Below, in pieces: positions 60,922-64,000 of a stretch of DNA of 64,000 nt. This DNA comes from Methylotenera sp. (GTDB lineage: Bacteria > Pseudomonadota > Gammaproteobacteria > Burkholderiales > Methylophilaceae), in assembly GCA_013141075.1 (NCBI GenBank), contig JABFRQ010000001.1, positions 310,001-374,000 of the forward strand, read 5' to 3'. A model generated the notes under the pieces. It was given only the letters and a program-made list of their open reading frames with translations. It had not been told where the DNA came from and ran no database searches. The translations under genes were made by a program, and so were the position numbers. Each line of letters starts with the position of its first letter. Position 1 is the stretch's first letter.

Positions 60922-61568
60922 TTTTTATCCTTAATCAAACATATCAACATTACAGCCACTAACTGCGCTGAGATAAAACCTAAAACATCTGCTGAACTAA
61001 TACCTACAAAAGTATTCGTCAAGCTTCTAGCCAAAGTAACAGCTGGGTTTGAGAAAAATGTGGATGAAGTAAACCAATAACCAGCAGTCACTGTTAGCGC
61101 GACCAACATAGCGACTTTATCGATGGCATATTTTAACGCTAAACGAATCACACTCAGCAACACCAAGGTAGAAACTAGCTCGCTGACCCAAATGCCTAAG
61201 CCGTGCCTAGGCTTAGTAGAGGCTTGAATAAGCGGCATTGCGAACATGAGATGTGTGAGCCAAACGCCAGCAATTGCACCTGTAATTTGTGCGGCAATAT
61301 AACCGAATAAACTTTGCGTATCGAGTGCGCCAGTACGCCAAAACATAAGGCTGACCACTGGGTTAAAGTGCGCACCAGACATTGGCCCTAGCAAAGTAAT
61401 GAGTACATACAAACCGCAACCCGTGGCAATACTATTGCCCAGCAAAGCTATAGCGGCGTTACCCGCGCTTAAACTTTCGCCCATGATGCCAGAACCTGTG
61501 ATGATGGCGAGCAAAAGTGCTGTGCCAAAAAATTCGGCTAGCATGTTAGAGATTCTATTGTTTGGCAT
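60918..61568 (-). CDS. MIP-family aquaporin/aquaglyceroporin, possible arsenite channel
   Basis: A 216-residue six-helix channel. The two half-helix motifs are SGAHFNPVVSL (NPV in place of NPA) and FSNPAVTLARS. It is translationally coupled to arsC. In rhizobial ars operons an aquaglyceroporin (AqpS) replaces the arsenite pump and lets arsenite leave down its gradient. The same role is inferred here from the coupling. The altered first NPA motif and compact size are consistent with a non-standard selectivity. Confidence 0.87.
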   Translation of the reverse strand: MPNNRISNMLAEFFGTALLLAIITGSGIMGESLSAGNAAIALLGNSIATGCGLYVLITLLGPMSGAHFNPVVSLMFWRTGALDTQSLFGYIAAQITGAIAGVWLTHLMFAMPLIQASTKPRHGLGIWVSELVSTLVLLSVIRLALKYAIDKVAMLVALTVTAGYWFTSSTFFSNPAVTLARSLTNTFVGISSADVLGFISAQLVAVMLICLIKDKK

Positions 61569-61625
61569 ATTTTTGATTTCTTTTTATGTTTGTTTTCAGT
61601 TAGGCGTTAAAAATATTCACATTTA

Positions 61626-61643
61626 TGTCATAATTTTGTAACT
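61626..61643 (+). promoter_or_regulatory. Pho-box-like direct repeat, phosphate/arsenate divergent gap
   Basis: TGTCATA (61626-61632) and TGTAACT (61637-61643) are 11 bp apart, as in a Pho box, with the second half weaker. The site lies 58 bp from the aquaporin start and about 175 bp before the PhoU-like start. Control of either gene is possible. Confidence 0.5.
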
Positions 61644-61705
61644 TAAAAACAGTCATGCTAATGTCTATTTTAGCAATAAATAATCAATATTTTTCGTATT
61701 AGCAG

Positions 61706-61766
61706 TTAAACTCCATGCTTTAAAACTTAGCATTTAAAATGCTAAGTTTTAAAGCATGGAGTTTAA
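61706..61766. repeat. 61-bp perfect palindrome
   Basis: Two 30-bp arms (left arm opening TTAAACTCCATGCTTTAAAA, right arm its exact complement) meet at a single central base, 61736. It lies in a divergent promoter gap, 51 bp upstream of the PhoU-like start, so it is not a normal terminator. It belongs to neither of the other repeat types in the window. It could be extruded as a cruciform, form an mRNA leader hairpin, or be the remnant of a mobile miniature element. Confidence 0.92.
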
Positions 61767-61817
61767 TTGTAAAAACAGCATATTCACAATAATTAGATTC
61801 AATTGGGAGCAATAAAA

Positions 61818-62474
61818 ATGAAAAGTGGTATTTTTACTCGTTTAATGTCTGCGATTACTCCGCATAGCGACAATTACTTTATATTATTTAACAAGCTGGC
61901 AGACTGCGCTGTACGCGCCTCTAAAGTGCTAGCCATGATGACAGCAGTAAGCGATGAAGATAAATTTGAAGAGTACTTTGCCGAAATTCGCAAAATTGAA
62001 TCTGAAGCAGACGAATACACCAAAGAAATTCTACTTTCCCTACATAAAACCTTTATTACCCCGTTTGACCGTCGCGAGATTCGCGAGCTTGCCATGGCGT
62101 TAGATGACATTATTGATTACATGGAAGACATTCCTCAAAGCGCCAAAATCTACGGTCGCTCTAGCTTTACGCCTGAAATGGTAGCGTTAGCACAAATTTT
62201 ATTACGCGCTTCAGAAAAAGTACGCGATACAGTCAACATGCTGGCAGACATGAAAAATGCCGAGCGTATTTTGCGCAATTGTGAAGAAATTAGCGGCATT
62301 GAAGGTGAAGGCGACCACGTAATGCGTGCAGGTATGCAACGTTTGTTTACCGAGGAATCTGATGCACGCACACTTATTCGCTCTAGCAAACTATATGACT
62401 TATTTGAAGAAGCCATTGATAGCTGTGAAGACATTGCAGATGTAATTCACGGTGTAGTGCTAGAACGCATTTAA
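61818..62474 (+). CDS. DUF47 (PhoU-like) protein, Pit accessory factor
   Basis: A 218-residue all-helical protein of the DUF47/PhoU_div family, with PHSDNYFILFNKLADCA at the N-terminus, IESEADEYTKEIL, and LHKTFITPFDRREIRELAMA plus DDIIDYMED as the acidic metal-binding helices. It lies 10 bp before pit, the standard pairing, and is thought to regulate Pit activity. ATG 61818 has GGGAG nine bases upstream. An in-frame upstream opening would lack it. Confidence 0.92.
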   Translation: MKSGIFTRLMSAITPHSDNYFILFNKLADCAVRASKVLAMMTAVSDEDKFEEYFAEIRKIESEADEYTKEILLSLHKTFITPFDRREIRELAMALDDIIDYMEDIPQSAKIYGRSSFTPEMVALAQILLRASEKVRDTVNMLADMKNAERILRNCEEISGIEGEGDHVMRAGMQRLFTEESDARTLIRSSKLYDLFEEAIDSCEDIADVIHGVVLERI

Positions 62475-62484
62475 GGGATTACAC

Positions 62485-63480
62485 ATGGAACACGCAATCC
62501 TCATCATGTCGATACTGGTGGTGGTAGCCCTCATATTTGACTTTATGAATGGCTTTCACGACGCGGCAAACTCCATCGCACTCATGGTTTCTACGCGCCT
62601 ACTCACGCCGCAAGCCGCGGTACTTTGGGCGGCATTTTTCAACTTTGTTGCATTTTTAGTGTTTGGTACCGCTGTTGCTAAAATGGTCGGCAAAGGCATT
62701 ATAGACCCCGACATTGTCAATAACGCGGTGATTTTTGGTGCGCTATGTGGCGCAATTACTTGGAACATCCTAACGTGGTGGTTAGGTATTCCGTCATCGT
62801 CTTCTCATGCGCTAGTTGGCGGGCTGGTAGGCGCGGGCGTCGCAAAGGCGGGCACAGGTGCAATTGTTGCGGCAGGGCTCATTAAAACGTCAGCCGCGAT
62901 TATTCTGTCCCCCTTATTTGGCATGCTACTCGCGCTACTGCTCATGATTACGATACTTTGGCTATTTGAAAAATCTGCGCCCTACCCCACAGAAAGTAGA
63001 TTTAATAAAATGCAGTTTGTTTCAGCCTCGCTATTTAGCTTGGGTCATGGTGGCAATGATGCACAAAAAACCATGGGCGTTATCACTGTTTTACTCGTCA
63101 GCAATGGCTATCAAACGGGCTTTGAAGTGCAAACGTGGGTGATTATTTCATGCCACGCCATGATAGCCTTAGGTACGCTATTTGGCGGCTGGCGCATTGT
63201 GCGCACCATGGGCATGGGTATTACGCGCATTCGACCATCAGGCGCTTTTTCTGCACAAACGGCTGGCTCAATTGCTTTATTTTTAGCCACTTATACGGGC
63301 ATTCCAATCTCTACTACCCACACCATCACAGGCGCAATTGTCGGTGTTGGTTTGTCAAGACGCGCTTCTGCAGTGCGCTGGGGCTTAGCCTCACGCCTTG
63401 TTTGGGCTTGGGTGCTGACCATTCCGTGCTCAGGTTTGATTGCCGCTTTGGCTTATCATTTTGGTAAAACATTTATGTAG
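62485..63480 (+). CDS. PiT-family inorganic phosphate transporter
   Basis: A low-affinity phosphate (metal-phosphate) symporter. It is 331 residues with two inverted repeats, marked by FHDAANSIA at the N-terminus and GHGGNDAQKTMG in the second half, and about ten helices. It may also admit arsenate, which makes the neighbouring arsC-aquaporin pair meaningful. A strong terminator follows the stop. Confidence 0.95.
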   Translation: MEHAILIMSILVVVALIFDFMNGFHDAANSIALMVSTRLLTPQAAVLWAAFFNFVAFLVFGTAVAKMVGKGIIDPDIVNNAVIFGALCGAITWNILTWWLGIPSSSSHALVGGLVGAGVAKAGTGAIVAAGLIKTSAAIILSPLFGMLLALLLMITILWLFEKSAPYPTESRFNKMQFVSASLFSLGHGGNDAQKTMGVITVLLVSNGYQTGFEVQTWVIISCHAMIALGTLFGGWRIVRTMGMGITRIRPSGAFSAQTAGSIALFLATYTGIPISTTHTITGAIVGVGLSRRASAVRWGLASRLVWAWVLTIPCSGLIAALAYHFGKTFM

Positions 63481-63517
63481 TTTTAAAAAAAGCTGTAAAA
63501 TGTAGCCAGTAGTTTTT

Positions 63518-63547
63518 AAAAGGGTCTCTTTCGAGACCCTTTTTTTA
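63518..63547 (+). terminator. Terminator after pit
   Basis: AAAAGGGTCTC (63518-63528) and GAGACCCTTTT (63533-63543) form an 11-bp stem with a TTTC loop, followed by more T. It separates pit from pstS. Confidence 0.93.
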
Positions 63548-63565
63548 TTACAAAAAGCATTCAAT

Positions 63566-63584
63566 TTGTCATCAAACTGTCATA
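63566..63584 (+). promoter_or_regulatory. Pho box of pstS
   Basis: TTGTCAT (63566-63572), CAAA, CTGTCAT (63577-63583) and a following A match the PhoB consensus nearly base for base. It lies about 80 bp upstream of the pstS start, so pstS is expected to be induced by phosphate starvation. Confidence 0.92.
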
Positions 63585-63661
63585 TTCAACTTCTAAAATT
63601 CACATCAATTTAAGGCGTTAGAAACATTTTAAATAAGCAGTTTAACTTTGATGGAGATTTT

Positions 63662-64000
63662 ATGAACACAATGCTAACCAAATCAATGACTATCGCAGCT
63701 TTAGTAGCCGCGACATTTTCAAGCACACACGCGCTTGCCGCAGATAAAATCATCAAAATTGATGGTTCTAGCACGGTTTACCCAATTACTGAAGCCATGG
63801 CTGAAGAGTTTCAAAAAATACAAAAAGTAAAAGTGACTGTGGGTGAGTCTGGCACTGGTGGTGGCTTTAAAAAATTCTGCCGCGGTGAAACTGATATTTC
63901 AGATGCTTCACGTCCAATTTCACAAAAAGAAATGGATGCTTGTAAAGAAGCTGGTATTCAATACATTGAATTGCCAATTGCTTTTGATGCGTTAACTGTA
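63662..64000 (+). CDS. pstS: Phosphate ABC transporter substrate-binding protein (partial)
   Basis: The periplasmic phosphate-binding protein of the high-affinity Pst system. 113 codons are visible before the window ends. It has a signal peptide ([19 protein letters not shown]), then [20 protein letters not shown] with the phosphate-binding GSST loop, and [20 protein letters not shown] with the second binding loop (SGTGGG). GGAG lies seven bases before the ATG. pstCAB presumably follow outside the window. Confidence 0.96.
   Translation, partial: MNTMLTKSMTIAALVAATFSSTHALAADKIIKIDGSSTVYPITEAMAEEFQKIQKVKVTVGESGTGGGFKKFCRGETDISDASRPISQKEMDACKEAGIQYIELPIAFDALTV

Noticed and set aside
61706..61766. 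The 61-bp palindrome as a bidirectional terminator
   Set aside because: The flanking genes diverge, so no transcript needs ending there, and there is no T-run after either arm.

Overview
The window looks like chromosomal DNA of an AT-rich (GC estimated by eye at a little over 40 percent) betaproteobacterium, most likely a methylotroph of the Methylophilaceae (Methylotenera-like). This assignment is inference. It rests on the gene set (homodimeric AceE with separate AceF and a lipoyl-domain Lpd, PrpBCD, an ISC operon behind trmJ and cysE, TamAB next to purB) and on remembered family resemblance, not on a search. No tRNA, rRNA, insertion sequence, phage gene or CRISPR array was seen. The window cuts sdhB at its left end and pstS at its right end.

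Layout. 1-12.2 kb is central carbon metabolism around a HutC-type GntR regulator. To its left, a short malic enzyme sits 8 bp upstream of sdhCDAB. To its right, behind a near-consensus promoter with a palindromic operator, lie a CitE/Mcl-like lyase, a mesaconyl-CoA hydratase-like protein, a second CitE-like lyase and prpBCD. 12.3-20.5 kb holds purB, tamA-tamB, wrbA, a HugZ-like protein and a small membrane protein. 20.6-28.6 kb (minus strand) holds a GlcD-like oxidase, lpdA and aceE-aceF, with one unrecognised small gene on the plus strand. 28.8-32.3 kb holds an M17 aminopeptidase, a DUF1304 protein, two haem-binding proteins and a CopD-like membrane protein. 32.3-38 kb is a sulfide-detoxification locus: rhodanese, SulP, SQR and a BigR-type repressor fused to a sulfurtransferase domain, divergent from a persulfide dioxygenase and a Crp/Fnr regulator.

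38-51 kb runs suhB, trmJ, cysE, iscR, two cysteine desulfurases, iscUA, hscBA and fdx. It is interrupted between trmJ and cysE by a TetR-controlled cassette of cupin, FMN-binding and HAD proteins. 51-53.3 kb pairs a beta-carbonic anhydrase with a STAS-less SulP transporter. 53.4-56.5 kb has a Pho-box-preceded OprP-type porin and a secreted esterase-like phytase-family protein. 56.7-61.6 kb has lysS, prfB (with its programmed frameshift), an M29-like aminopeptidase, arsC and an aquaporin. 61.8 kb to the end has a DUF47/PhoU-like protein, a Pit transporter and pstS.

How the genes work together. The left cluster can be read as one C3/C4/C5 acyl-CoA circuit. A predicted beta-methylmalyl-CoA/mesaconyl-CoA module exchanges glyoxylate and propionyl-CoA. 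PrpBCD turns propionyl-CoA plus oxaloacetate into pyruvate plus succinate. SDH oxidises the succinate, and malic enzyme returns malate to pyruvate, which PDH oxidises. The right end forms a phosphate-acquisition and arsenate-handling neighbourhood tied together by Pho-box-like repeats. Palindromic repeats of a GTCATT...AATGAC type are scattered through the intergenic gaps of the whole window.
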